64,000 nt of DNA from the NCBI RefSeq assembly GCF_900086725.1, contig NZ_LT574837.1, positions 584,938-648,937 of the forward strand. The letters are read 5' to 3'. The notes beneath the pieces are model-generated. The model did no database searches, was not told the DNA's origin, and was given only the letters and a program-made list of their open reading frames with translations. Within the stretch, counting starts at the first letter, position 1. Each line of letters opens with the position of its first letter. This DNA comes from Bariatricus massiliensis (GTDB lineage Bacteria > Bacillota > Clostridia > Lachnospirales > Lachnospiraceae). Position numbers and translations under genes: made by a program. Positions 16,997 to 25,229 of the stretch are shown here, in pieces.

Positions 16997-19005
16997 TATA
17001 GCCATCCTCCCTCTTTTACCTGTTTATATACACTGTCAAGTAACTGCATTTCCGTATCTGTGTTATTATCTTTTAGCTGTTCATAATACATCTTGTCGGC
17101 CTTTTCATAATATTCTTCAAATTTATTATAATCTCTGTCAGAATTATCCTTTAATTCCTGTCTGTCTATCTCCAGAAATGCATGTCTTTTATATATGTTA
17201 TAATCTGCTTTGTAAAGCTGCTCCATGATTTCTAACATCGTGTATGCCTCATCAAGCTCCCCCTGTTTTTCATATAAAATCACGAGGGTATCATAAGTGT
17301 CATAACTGTCCCAGCCCTGATTTATAACTTCTTGAAGTATCTCTGCTGCCTCTCGCCGAAAGGAATTATCTTCTTCCCTTTCTGCAAGTTCTATGTCTGT
17401 CTGGGCAAGTTCCTCCAATATCTGTATCTGGTTTTGGATTGGCAGCGTATTTCTAGCTGCCAGTAAAATGTCTCTTGATGTGTTCCGGTCCCCCTTTTCT
17501 TCGTATATCCGGCTTTTTGTAAGAAAAGCTCTTGCCTTCATATTCATATCATCCGTTGTCTGTATGCACTGCTCAAAATCCTCCAATGCCTCGTCTGTCT
17601 TGCCGAGTGTCATTTCTATCTCTCCCTTTGCATAATAGATAGAATCCCCTTTAAGTCCGGCTTCCACTGCTTTCTGCAGAACTTCTTCCGCTTTTTGAGA
17701 ATTGCCATTATAGGCAAGAGCCACTGCATAATCTCTATAATATTCTTGCTTCTGCGCCCCCAAACGGAATAACTGCTCATATGCTTTTACGGCCTTCTGA
17801 TACTCTCCCAGACGATAAAGGCTTTCTGCTTTCAGATAATACACATCTGACATGTGCGCTTGTTTTTGTTCCACTTTTTCATTTCTGAATATGTTATAAT
17901 CTACAAATTCAATACATTTCTTATAGTCTTCCTGTTGATACAGAGAATAAGCATGTTGATAATAGCTTTCCAGTCCCGAGGGATATATTTGTACTGCTTC
18001 TACATGTTTTTGCTCTTCTTCCTTATAATCATTATCTTCCCTCGCTGTTATCTGCATTTCTACCAGTTTATTATATTGCTCTATCTTTTCAGCCTTCACC
18101 GTATGAATGCCGTATCCTCCCACCAGTATAAATGCCAGCATCATAATAACAATTCCAACCCGAATACCGGTCTGTTTGTGTATCAGGCTCTTGTAATTCC
18201 GATTTTTCTTAGTTATTCCCTGAAAAGCCTGAAACATCTGAAGTGCAGTCTGATACCGTGCCCCCGGCTCTTTCATAAGTGCCTTATGGATTACCTGAGC
18301 AAAGGCTGGACTGGTATGTTCCTCCAAAAACTTTAACTCTTTTTTTCCTTTATAATCTGATATTTTTATCCCCGTCGCCAAATGATAAAACGTTGCCCCC
18401 ACACTATAAATATCTGCCCTTTCATCAATATAGCAGGCGTTTGGAATGCTACACTTGCCTCTGCTGTTGGAAGCAGTTGTATACTGCTCAGGAGAACTGT
18501 AACCATTTGTATATCCAAGAATTGTATTTTCATTCAGGAAAAAAGAAACATTAAAATCTATCAGACATATATCTCTCTGCGGTGTCAGCATAATATTGGC
18601 GGGCTTAATGTCGCCATGTATGATGGGCGGATTCTGACTATGCAGATAATTTAGGGCACTGCATACCTGCATCCCCCAGCGAATCATATCGTTTTGGCTA
18701 AACCGTTCTCCTTCTCTCAATAATTGCTGAAATGATTTGCCCGGAATGTAACTCATCACAGTATAGATATCTCCGTCAATATCTAAGAAATCCAACACTT
18801 GTGGCAGATAAGAATGATGAAGTTTCTTGAGAATATCTGCCTCTTTCCGGTTTAATGACATAGAAATGCTTTTGTTTCGCATTTTTTTAAAGACTACTTC
18901 AATCTTAAGCCTTTTATGGTATGCCTTATAGATGACACCTCCGCTTCCTTCCCCAAGTTTTCCTAGTACCTCATAGGTATCTGAAATACTTTTCATCCCT
19001 TCCAT
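16996..19005 (-). CDS. Transmembrane Ser/Thr protein kinase with extracellular TPRs
   Basis: A 669-residue protein. The N-terminal kinase domain spans ~11-262: glycine loop LGEGSGG, Lys40, Glu55, catalytic HGD at 130-132 (instead of HRD), Asn137, DFN at 150-152 (instead of DFG), SPE at 171-173, Asp198 and Arg250. The metal-binding Asp and catalytic Asp are kept, so activity is likely. A TM helix at ~282-304 leads to TPR-like helices up to the C-terminus. It starts 3 bases after the FHA gene stop. Bacterial kinases of this type phosphorylate Thr on partners that FHA domains then bind. No PP2C phosphatase lies in the window. Confidence 0.93.
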   Translation of the reverse strand: MEGMKSISDTYEVLGKLGEGSGGVIYKAYHKRLKIEVVFKKMRNKSISMSLNRKEADILKKLHHSYLPQVLDFLDIDGDIYTVMSYIPGKSFQQLLREGERFSQNDMIRWGMQVCSALNYLHSQNPPIIHGDIKPANIMLTPQRDICLIDFNVSFFLNENTILGYTNGYSSPEQYTTASNSRGKCSIPNACYIDERADIYSVGATFYHLATGIKISDYKGKKELKFLEEHTSPAFAQVIHKALMKEPGARYQTALQMFQAFQGITKKNRNYKSLIHKQTGIRVGIVIMMLAFILVGGYGIHTVKAEKIEQYNKLVEMQITAREDNDYKEEEQKHVEAVQIYPSGLESYYQHAYSLYQQEDYKKCIEFVDYNIFRNEKVEQKQAHMSDVYYLKAESLYRLGEYQKAVKAYEQLFRLGAQKQEYYRDYAVALAYNGNSQKAEEVLQKAVEAGLKGDSIYYAKGEIEMTLGKTDEALEDFEQCIQTTDDMNMKARAFLTKSRIYEEKGDRNTSRDILLAARNTLPIQNQIQILEELAQTDIELAEREEDNSFRREAAEILQEVINQGWDSYDTYDTLVILYEKQGELDEAYTMLEIMEQLYKADYNIYKRHAFLEIDRQELKDNSDRDYNKFEEYYEKADKMYYEQLKDNNTDTEMQLLDSVYKQVKEGGWL

Positions 19006-19008
19006 ATT

Positions 19009-19530
19009 TTATCGTCCCATCCTAATCGTAAATTCAAACTCCTCATCTTCAGACAATCGGAACTTCATGCCATTAATAAGCCTGACCGGTTCTAATATCT
19101 GTTCCCCATCTACATATGTATGATTGGACGACCTCAAATCCGTAAGCCAGTATCCGTCTTCTTTAAACTGAATCTTTGCGTGGTTTCTGCTTACCGTTGG
19201 ATTATCCTTAATTACGTAATCTGCTTCCGCAGATTTTCCTATTATCCATTGTTTCTTTGTAATTTCTTCCATACTGCCAGTTTTTGCTCTCTTTAAAAAA
19301 GCATGGATTCTCATAGCTGGCTCTATTAGAACCGTGGGTTCTCCTCCATCATATGTCTCATCTTCGCTCTTTTTATGTATTATCTTTTCCTCTGCGCTCT
19401 CCGGTTCTGGTTCCACATTAAGAGGAGGAATATATTCCCGTACCAACACATCCTGTGAAAATCCCTTTTGTCTAACTGGTGGAATATACTTATTTTTTTT
19501 ATCCTGCCACCCTTGAAAGATATCCTCCAT
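19009..19530 (-). CDS. FHA-domain protein
   Basis: The ATG at 19530 follows GAGGAGG by six bases and gives 173 residues; an earlier in-frame TTG at 19560 has no ribosome site. The first ~80 residues are polar and Pro/Glu-rich with a PTVLIEP segment, a plausible kinase target. The FHA domain covers ~85-170: IIGKS (Lys where Arg is usual), the SRNHAKI core with Ser114, Arg115 and His117, and SSNHTYV with Asn136. The phosphothreonine-binding set is intact. It is the first gene of the leftward operon and lies 3 bases before the kinase, a classical kinase-FHA pair. Confidence 0.92.
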   Translation of the reverse strand: MEDIFQGWQDKKNKYIPPVRQKGFSQDVLVREYIPPLNVEPEPESAEEKIIHKKSEDETYDGGEPTVLIEPAMRIHAFLKRAKTGSMEEITKKQWIIGKSAEADYVIKDNPTVSRNHAKIQFKEDGYWLTDLRSSNHTYVDGEQILEPVRLINGMKFRLSEDEEFEFTIRMGR

Positions 19531-19547
19531 ATCTGTCCTCCTCGCTA

Positions 19548-19694
19548 CTATATATTCCAATATATTTTTACTCCAAATTCGTTAGTGCGTATCAACTTTT
19601 CTTTCTCCTTTTCCAGTGTTTTCCTTTCCCAAAATATGTATTCATTATATTCCTCCCCCGTGTAGCCCTTCCATTCAAACTGCATGAATGGCAT
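19548..19694 (-). CDS. Possible 48-residue protein upstream of the FHA gene
   Basis: A short frame starting ATG at 19694 (or 19685) and ending at TAG 19548. The product is rich in Trp, Tyr, Glu and Lys (EWKGYTGEEYNEYIFWERK) and looks protein-like rather than random. No good ribosome site is visible, so it may be a remnant or a leader peptide. It ends 17 bases before the FHA start. Confidence 0.3.
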   Translation of the reverse strand: MPFMQFEWKGYTGEEYNEYIFWERKTLEKEKEKLIRTNEFGVKIYWNI

Positions 19695-19734
19695 TTATAT
19701 GTAATATTCTGCATTCCTTTCTTTCTGCCTTCCA

Positions 19735-19763
19735 TTGTCAAATTATGTCATCCCATATATAAT
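19735..19763 (+). promoter_or_regulatory. Sigma-A type promoter for the split-kinase operon
   Basis: TTGTCA at 19735-19740 and TATAAT at 19758-19763 are separated by 17 bases. They lie 38 bases before the kinase start, which is preceded by AGGAGG. On the opposite strand the -35 hexamer overlaps TTGACA, but I see no matching -10 for the leftward operon. Confidence 0.8.
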
Positions 19764-19801
19764 CTATAATTAAGAACTATACCTTTAGGAGGAATAATAT
19801 A

Positions 19802-20689
19802 ATGGAACAATCAATAGTTCTTATATATGCTCTGCTGACATACTTGATTGTCAACAAGTTTTACTGCCGCATCCTGACACCACATGATCGTATAAAGCAT
19901 CCCCAGATTGCAATTTTTTCTCTTCAGGCGGCGGCTTTGATCATATATGGTTCTATTTACGGTTTTACTGTCTCCGCTAGCTTTAGTATTTTAGTCAATA
20001 GCCTTTTGCTTGTATGCTGTATCTTATTCTTTCAAGGAAAGCTTCTGCTTCGGTTATGCGCCTTTTTTATTGTCTGCTTTATTTTGACCTTGGCAGAAAT
20101 TGCATCTGCCGCTCCGTTTATGGCGATAAACCTGTTTTTTCCAGAGAAGAATCTTCTTCCTAAAATGCTGATTCAAGATGGGCCTGTCGTTCTGGCAGCC
20201 CTGATGTTTCTGCTTGATCTTCTTCTCTTAATATTTGTGTTCAGTAAGTTAGGAGGACTTCTGGAAAATTGCTTTCTCTTCCTCAGGCCTTCTCTTCTAC
20301 TGAGGCTTGGCGGCCCACTGGCTGTATTGTTATTTCTTCAGAACGGCCTGTTTGCTTTTGCTGCCATAAAAGACTATTTATTATATTCCCTCTTATATTG
20401 GACTGCTGTTATTATCTGCCTTGTTGTACTTAACTCTGCTTTAAAGAAGCTGGAAAATCAGGAATCCTATAATATACAGCTCAAAATGCATGAAAAGCTT
20501 ATTGCCTTCCAACTTGAACACTTCCAGAAGGCTGCCGATGAATATCAAGCCACACGGAAATGGAACCACGACATTTCCAATCATCTGCTTTCCCTGTCTT
20601 ATCTTATTAAACAGGAGCAGACAGATGAAGCCGTGAAATATATAGACTCAATTTTTGATGCCTATGGATTGGAAAAAGATAAGAAATGA
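19802..20689 (+). CDS. AgrC-like sensor, phosphoacceptor half without ATPase domain
   Basis: A 295-residue protein with six or seven TM helices over residues 1-212, then a cytoplasmic dimerisation helix with the AgrC/HPK10-type motif KWNHDISNHLLSL. His256 is the expected phosphoacceptor. The protein stops 40 residues later, before any N-, G1- or G2-box, so it cannot phosphorylate itself. Its stop overlaps the next start (ATGA at 20686), and that neighbour supplies an ATPase domain. The N-terminal half resembles peptide-sensing Agr-family receptors, yet no AgrB or AgrD gene is seen nearby. Preceded by AGGAGG. Confidence 0.85.
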   Translation: MEQSIVLIYALLTYLIVNKFYCRILTPHDRIKHPQIAIFSLQAAALIIYGSIYGFTVSASFSILVNSLLLVCCILFFQGKLLLRLCAFFIVCFILTLAEIASAAPFMAINLFFPEKNLLPKMLIQDGPVVLAALMFLLDLLLLIFVFSKLGGLLENCFLFLRPSLLLRLGGPLAVLLFLQNGLFAFAAIKDYLLYSLLYWTAVIICLVVLNSALKKLENQESYNIQLKMHEKLIAFQLEHFQKAADEYQATRKWNHDISNHLLSLSYLIKQEQTDEAVKYIDSIFDAYGLEKDKK

Positions 20690-21546
20690 CAAAATATAGA
20701 TTGCTTTTTTTAATAAGTTTATTTTCATCATATTTATTTGCTTTCCTGAACCACTTATTTAATATCCTCCCTGAATCTGTTTTTTACGCTTTTATTTTCC
20801 AGCTCTTATTTGCTTTGTCTTGTCCGTTTGCATATATGTCATATTTTATCGCGCTGAAACAGGCCTTACATACGTTCCACCTAAGCAACCGGCTTATCTT
20901 ATTAAAGCAGGAAGAAGATGTGCAGAGACAGCAGGCGCAAAAGTTGAAAAGAAACAGGGAGCGGGCACAGGAATTTCAGACAGAGATATTCGGACATCTG
21001 AAAATATTGAGGGAACAGCTTAAGAGGGAAGATATCCCTCAGGCATCCCGGGAAATGGAACAGCTTTCCGATTACTTCGAGAAGGTAAGGATGCGCCCTA
21101 TCGCTTCCGACTCTTTGCTCAATGCTATCTTGCAGGACAGGAAAGAGCTTGCAGAAAAGAACCACATACTCACCAATTACCAGATACTTCTTCCCGAAGA
21201 AATAGGTTTACCACATTCTGTTTTATCCACCATTTTCTTTAATCTTCTGGATAATGGAATTGAGTCCTGCATAAATTCCGGTGTGAATGAACCTTTTTTA
21301 ACTTTAAAAGTACATTACAATACTAATTTTCTACATATTAATATGGAAAATTCAAAAAGTCCTGATATCATTTTTGATGGAAAGACAACAAAGCCTGATT
21401 CTGCCCTCCACGGATATGGGCTGGCTATTATAGAAGAACTTACAGACAAATATAACGGCTCCTGCGAGTGGATCGATAAAGGAAATACATTTCAGTCATT
21501 GATCATGCTGCACACTGATATTTCCTATTATAAAGATAGGAGGTAA
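20686..21546 (+). CDS. GHKL ATPase half-kinase with substituted His box
   Basis: A 286-residue protein with two or three TM helices (residues ~5-60), a coiled-coil (~70-95), a DHp-like helix pair and a GHKL ATPase domain at ~140-282. The N-box FFNLLDNGIESC (Asn186, Asn190) and the G2 box HGYGLAIIEEL (Gly243, Gly245) are intact. Where its partner has WNHDISNHL, this protein has FQTEIFGHL: Thr99 stands at the phospho-His position. So it has the catalyst but not the acceptor. Trans-phosphorylation of His256 in the upstream protein is the natural reading, though not proven. TAA overlaps AGGAGG for the regulator. Confidence 0.85.
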   Translation: MTKYRLLFLISLFSSYLFAFLNHLFNILPESVFYAFIFQLLFALSCPFAYMSYFIALKQALHTFHLSNRLILLKQEEDVQRQQAQKLKRNRERAQEFQTEIFGHLKILREQLKREDIPQASREMEQLSDYFEKVRMRPIASDSLLNAILQDRKELAEKNHILTNYQILLPEEIGLPHSVLSTIFFNLLDNGIESCINSGVNEPFLTLKVHYNTNFLHINMENSKSPDIIFDGKTTKPDSALHGYGLAIIEELTDKYNGSCEWIDKGNTFQSLIMLHTDISYYKDRR

Positions 21547-21551
21547 TACTG

Positions 21552-22263
21552 ATGATTTCTATTGCATTATTTGAAGATAATCCTGTCCATCAGGAGATGA
21601 TTAAAAAGATAATTCACAATTTTCTTACTATTCCTCATACCATATATACCTTTTCATCATTTAAGGAATTTTTTACCCCCCCCCCAATTTTCTGACAATT
21701 TCATTAATTATCACATTGTTTTCATGGATATTGAGTTGGGGGATGGTTCTGGAATCGTCATGGCACAGGAACTTAATAAATCCATACCCGATGCACAGAT
21801 TATTTACATTACCCAGCATCTTGAGTATGTAAGTTCAGTATATGAGTCACAGCACATATATTTTATAAATAAACAGCATATGGATACCTATATTCCCCGC
21901 GCTCTTGAGCTTGCTCTTAAAAAGTTGCGGGAACAGGATAATCTATATCTGGAATTTGACTGGAGTAAAGAACATTATAAGATAAAGCAAACGGATATTC
22001 TTTATATCGAGCGTATCCTTCGGACCACAGAGATCCATACTGCCGCAAGGACTTTCTATACTTCTGAAAAAATAAGTATCATCCACCAGCGTTTGAATCG
22101 TTCCTTTGTTATCAGCCACAGAAGTTATATTATCAATATGAACGCTATTACAAATCTAGAAAAGGACTGTGCTATTATAAAGGGAAATATAAAAATTCCT
22201 ATAAGCCGCTCCCATTATAAAGATATAAAAAGAGAGTTCAACCTATTTAGCAGTGTAAATTAA
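21552..22263 (+). CDS. LytTR-family response regulator, interrupted at a C10 tract
   Basis: AGGAGGT precedes ATG 21552. The first part is a receiver start (MISIALFEDNPVHQE), but after FFTPP a run of ten C shifts the frame and TGA at 21693 ends translation after 47 residues. With nine C the frame would run on as QFSDNFINYHIVFMDIEL through the phosphoacceptor Asp (about residue 59) to a full LytTR DNA-binding domain (ILYIERILRTTEIH ... FVISHRSYIINMNAI), 236 residues in all. As read, only an N-terminally clipped product could come from ATG 21724. Part of the split-kinase operon. It may be phase-variable, slippage-expressed or a sequencing artefact. Confidence 0.85.
21676..21685 (+). repeat. Homopolymer of ten C within response regulator
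   Basis: Ten consecutive C at 21676-21685, immediately preceded by TTTTTTA. It is the only long C tract I noticed in the window. One base fewer restores the downstream receiver and LytTR frame. Tracts of this length are typical slipped-strand sites. Confidence 0.85.
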
Positions 22264-22279
22264 TTTCTGTTTTAACAAA

Positions 22280-22338
22280 AAATGGCTCCTTCTCGATAAG
22301 AATTGTCATACCTTAATTCTTATCAAAAAGGAGCATTT
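22280..22338 (-). terminator. Long hairpin terminator of the envelope-polymer operon
   Basis: Arms GATAAGAATT (22295-22304) and AATTCTTATC (22315-22324) extend, with a short mismatch, into GCTCCTT/AAGGAGC and AAATG/CATTT. Read leftward, the hairpin runs into TTTTTTG, a U-tract suited to ending the operon that stops at 22369. Read rightward there is no U-tract, so termination of the kinase operon is weaker. Confidence 0.75.
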
Positions 22339-22368
22339 CCCCGCACTTTCTTTTTCAATTCATACAGC

Positions 22369-24030
22369 CTATCTTCTCCGCAGCTTAATAGGCTTCTCCG
22401 TCGTTCCCGCCTCCACATCGTATCCCTTTATTCCGATTTCCGAACTAGCTACTTGAATAGCGACCGCATCCATCCCTCCATACACATACAAGGTCTGTCC
22501 GCTGTCTTTAACATAGTTTCCCTCTCTACTGTCTGCGTCTCCGCCTCCCGTAAACTGGATGCCATACTCTCCGCCGCTCACCAGAACTAAGTCTATATCC
22601 AGCTCTTCAAATATGTCTGAATACTGCGCTTCTATTGTCCCCTGCTCTGTGAGATAGGAAGCGTCTATGATTACCATATTCCACTTCCGGTTTCTCTCCA
22701 GCATAGCGCTTTCCATATAATTGCGGATGCCGTCGTAATCTCTGTCTGCAGTGCTCAGACTCATCAGCAGCAAATCCATATATGCCCGGGACTGTCTCTC
22801 AGGCTTTCCAGTGCCAGCATCCCCCTTGAAACTTTCAGATACAATGACGGGTATTTCTTTCAATTCCTCTGCAGAGCGAAACAGCTTTTCGTAATTCTTA
22901 TCCGTCGTCTGCGCAGTATCCGGCCATTCTTCTTCCGTCTTCCCAACGATAAGATAATCTGGCCTATCGGAGAAATCAACCGCTTTTTTTAAATTACTTT
23001 TCCAATTTCGAACATGCAGGGCCTCGCCAAGTCCGCTCATCCGGACATTTCCCGTATACAAAAATGAAGTCTCCTGTTTTTCTGCGGTGCGGAACTGATA
23101 GATAGCGGAACCCTCTACCCCACCGATTCGGATGACTCTGTACACATAGTCCGTCCGTTCCTTCAAGCGGGTAATCTGCCCGCTTTTCTGATAGCCAGTT
23201 CCATTGGTACTCTCTTTGCTGTCCATAATCACAGAGTGGGCATATTCGGAGAATGTGGATTCCTCCACCGTATCCAATGTCCCTTCCATATATTCAATCT
23301 TATAGGACTCCTCCAAATCCGTAATCCAATTCATCTCCACAGTGTCCGACTCTTCTCCTCTGCAGAGCATGAGTCCTTCCGTGTCAGGAGTTTCTTCCTC
23401 ATACTCGGTTTCAAACATATTCAATTGTTGAAAATGAAAAGCAATGTTCTGGCTGCTTTCATCCCTTCTGTGGACCTCGACGGCAATAACATTCCGGCCT
23501 TCTGTCAGTCCCTCCAAATCTGTCACCGCAAAGGTACTTTCCCTTGTAGTCTCAACCGTATTACATGCCCCCATATCCAGATTGGAATAATAGCCGCCAG
23601 CCGGCACATTTCCCGCAAATATAACATTTCCGTTGAGATAGATAAGCACGGCGTCGGCATATTGTATCTTCCCTTCCATATACTGATACTTGCCAGTATC
23701 CTCCACATTGAATTCATAACGGAAAAACGCAGTCGTCGTCCCTGTCTCTAGACAGTCCTCTTCATACCTTCCACTCACCTGTTCCCAGTCACCGGCGTCA
23801 TATTCCTGAGTCGTCCAGACATTCCCAACCCCCGGCTCCGATTTCGTGCCCAAATGCCGCCATTTTGCATCGGACGTGAGTATTTCCAGCGCCTGTTCTT
23901 TTTCCTCCTTGGGAGACCAGCTTTCCCAAAGTCCGTATTTGCCTGCAGCAATCAAAAATACACTGGCGCAGAAGGCGGCCGCCAAAAATATAATGATGCC
24001 TAATTTTATCTTCCGTTCTTTCTGATTCAT
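22369..24030 (-). CDS. Purple-acid-phosphatase-like extracellular protein without metal ligands
   Basis: A 553-residue protein: signal anchor (LGIIIFLAAAFCASVFLIA), a galactose-binding-like beta domain (~50-215: YLNGNVIFAG, RNVIAVEVHRRD), an FN3-like domain (~220-320) and a metallophosphoesterase-like domain. The landmarks of the last are displaced by other residues: FLYTGNVRMSG where FxxxGDxQ is usual, LIVGKTEEEW for the GDxxD strand, IVSESFKG for GNHD, and LVSGGEYGI for GHxHxY. All metal ligands therefore look lost. It is the last gene of the leftward operon; its ATG at 24030 overlaps the previous stop. A glycan- or protein-binding role is more likely than catalysis. Confidence 0.72.
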   Translation of the reverse strand: MNQKERKIKLGIIIFLAAAFCASVFLIAAGKYGLWESWSPKEEKEQALEILTSDAKWRHLGTKSEPGVGNVWTTQEYDAGDWEQVSGRYEEDCLETGTTTAFFRYEFNVEDTGKYQYMEGKIQYADAVLIYLNGNVIFAGNVPAGGYYSNLDMGACNTVETTRESTFAVTDLEGLTEGRNVIAVEVHRRDESSQNIAFHFQQLNMFETEYEEETPDTEGLMLCRGEESDTVEMNWITDLEESYKIEYMEGTLDTVEESTFSEYAHSVIMDSKESTNGTGYQKSGQITRLKERTDYVYRVIRIGGVEGSAIYQFRTAEKQETSFLYTGNVRMSGLGEALHVRNWKSNLKKAVDFSDRPDYLIVGKTEEEWPDTAQTTDKNYEKLFRSAEELKEIPVIVSESFKGDAGTGKPERQSRAYMDLLLMSLSTADRDYDGIRNYMESAMLERNRKWNMVIIDASYLTEQGTIEAQYSDIFEELDIDLVLVSGGEYGIQFTGGGDADSREGNYVKDSGQTLYVYGGMDAVAIQVASSEIGIKGYDVEAGTTEKPIKLRRR

Positions 24031-25229
24031 GACACTTGCTCCTTTATCCAGTCAACGGCAACTTCCAGTATGCTTCTGTTCAAGGCTTTCTCATATACTT
24101 TCTCCAGTCCGGCACATGTTCTTGCCGTCCAGCCTGCCTCCGCAGTATGCAGGGGATACGCTCTTTCCTTCTTGGTACTGCTCTCATATTCATGAAGGTA
24201 AGTCTCCGCCCGGTCCGCGTCCTCCATCTCCACAGCAATATAGGAAAGAACGGCCCATCCGAACGCCTCTTCTTCTGGCAGTTCCATACGCTCCCAGTCA
24301 TATACACGGTTAAACATCCCATACAAGTCACGCCCTCTCTTATTTCCAGCCATATCCTTTAAAAAGGCTGCGCCGTAAATCTGGGCCACCGCATCAGGAT
24401 AAAGCTGCTCCCAGCTTTCGAACTTGAATATACGTCCCGCATCGTCGAGCCCTATTTCGTAGCGGGACTCCTTGTCGTTCCACAGCAATCTTTCAGTTGT
24501 TTCCCTGCCCTCTTTTATCATTCTTTCAAGCATTTCCATACATTCTTGGCTTCTGCCCTCCGAGAGCCAGTGTCCTCTGTCTGTATCCAGATAGTTTTTC
24601 ATATCAGTCAGCGCCCCCAGCACCTCCACATTATCCATAAGATAGCGGATTCCATTGTCTGGACTTACCTTCGTCAAGCCTCCATCCCAGAGTTCTTCCA
24701 GTTTGTGTATTCCAAGGCACAGTGCTTCTCCGTCAGGGTCTGCTTCCGTCAAGTCTCCGCCAGCCTCCCCAAAACGGCATAAAAGCGACAAAAATACTGC
24801 CACATAAGAATCCACAGAATCTTTGTCTCCTTGTGTCAGAAGCTGGCCGCCTATCAGTCTGTAATTGGAGATTTCTCCCTGCTCTTCCAAGAAATGCTCT
24901 CTGTGCCAGCAAATGTATGCGAACGCCTGCTCCAATTCTTCATCCGTGGCCTCTCCGCTCAGGAGCCCCTGCGCCGCAAGACAGGCAAAGTAAGGGTTTA
25001 CATCGCCTGCCCCATCATCCGTATAATTCAGGTATATCTGCCCTTCACTGCCTTGATTTTCTGCAATCCACCGTTTTTCCTTTTCCGCCAGACTGCGCAC
25101 CTTTTCTATCTTATCTTGATACAACGCCTGCTCCTCATCGTACAATTTCACAGTGCAAAAAAGCAGCGCCCCACAGATTACAGCCGCCGATATGCAGATG
25201 CCGAGCATACGCCTCCCACGATGCCTCAT
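24027..25229 (-). CDS. Membrane-anchored alpha-toroid (glycoside-hydrolase-like) protein
   Basis: ATG at 25229 overlaps the wecB stop (ATGA) and follows AGAGGT, giving 400 residues; an in-frame ATG 18 bases earlier lacks such a site. A signal anchor (GICISAAVICGALLFCTVKLY) is followed by ~370 mostly helical residues whose paired helices and Trp/Tyr-rich loops (IRYLMDNVEVLGAL, FKFESWEQLYPDAVAQIYGAAFL) suggest a six-hairpin toroid as in GH8 and related hydrolases. I cannot assign catalytic acids with confidence. Toroid hydrolases often accompany exopolysaccharide synthases to trim the polymer, which fits the neighbours GT2 and wecB. Confidence 0.65.
   Translation of the reverse strand: MRHRGRRMLGICISAAVICGALLFCTVKLYDEEQALYQDKIEKVRSLAEKEKRWIAENQGSEGQIYLNYTDDGAGDVNPYFACLAAQGLLSGEATDEELEQAFAYICWHREHFLEEQGEISNYRLIGGQLLTQGDKDSVDSYVAVFLSLLCRFGEAGGDLTEADPDGEALCLGIHKLEELWDGGLTKVSPDNGIRYLMDNVEVLGALTDMKNYLDTDRGHWLSEGRSQECMEMLERMIKEGRETTERLLWNDKESRYEIGLDDAGRIFKFESWEQLYPDAVAQIYGAAFLKDMAGNKRGRDLYGMFNRVYDWERMELPEEEAFGWAVLSYIAVEMEDADRAETYLHEYESSTKKERAYPLHTAEAGWTARTCAGLEKVYEKALNRSILEVAVDWIKEQVS

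Noticed and set aside
15660..19530. Kinase, FHA and small helical protein as part of a type VII secretion locus
   Set aside because: No EssC/FtsK-type ATPase, YukD, EsaA or WXG motif is present; the small helical protein carries a zinc ribbon instead.
19802..22263. Complete agr quorum-sensing locus
   Set aside because: No AgrB peptidase-like or AgrD propeptide gene is visible in either direction; only the kinase halves and regulator are Agr-like.
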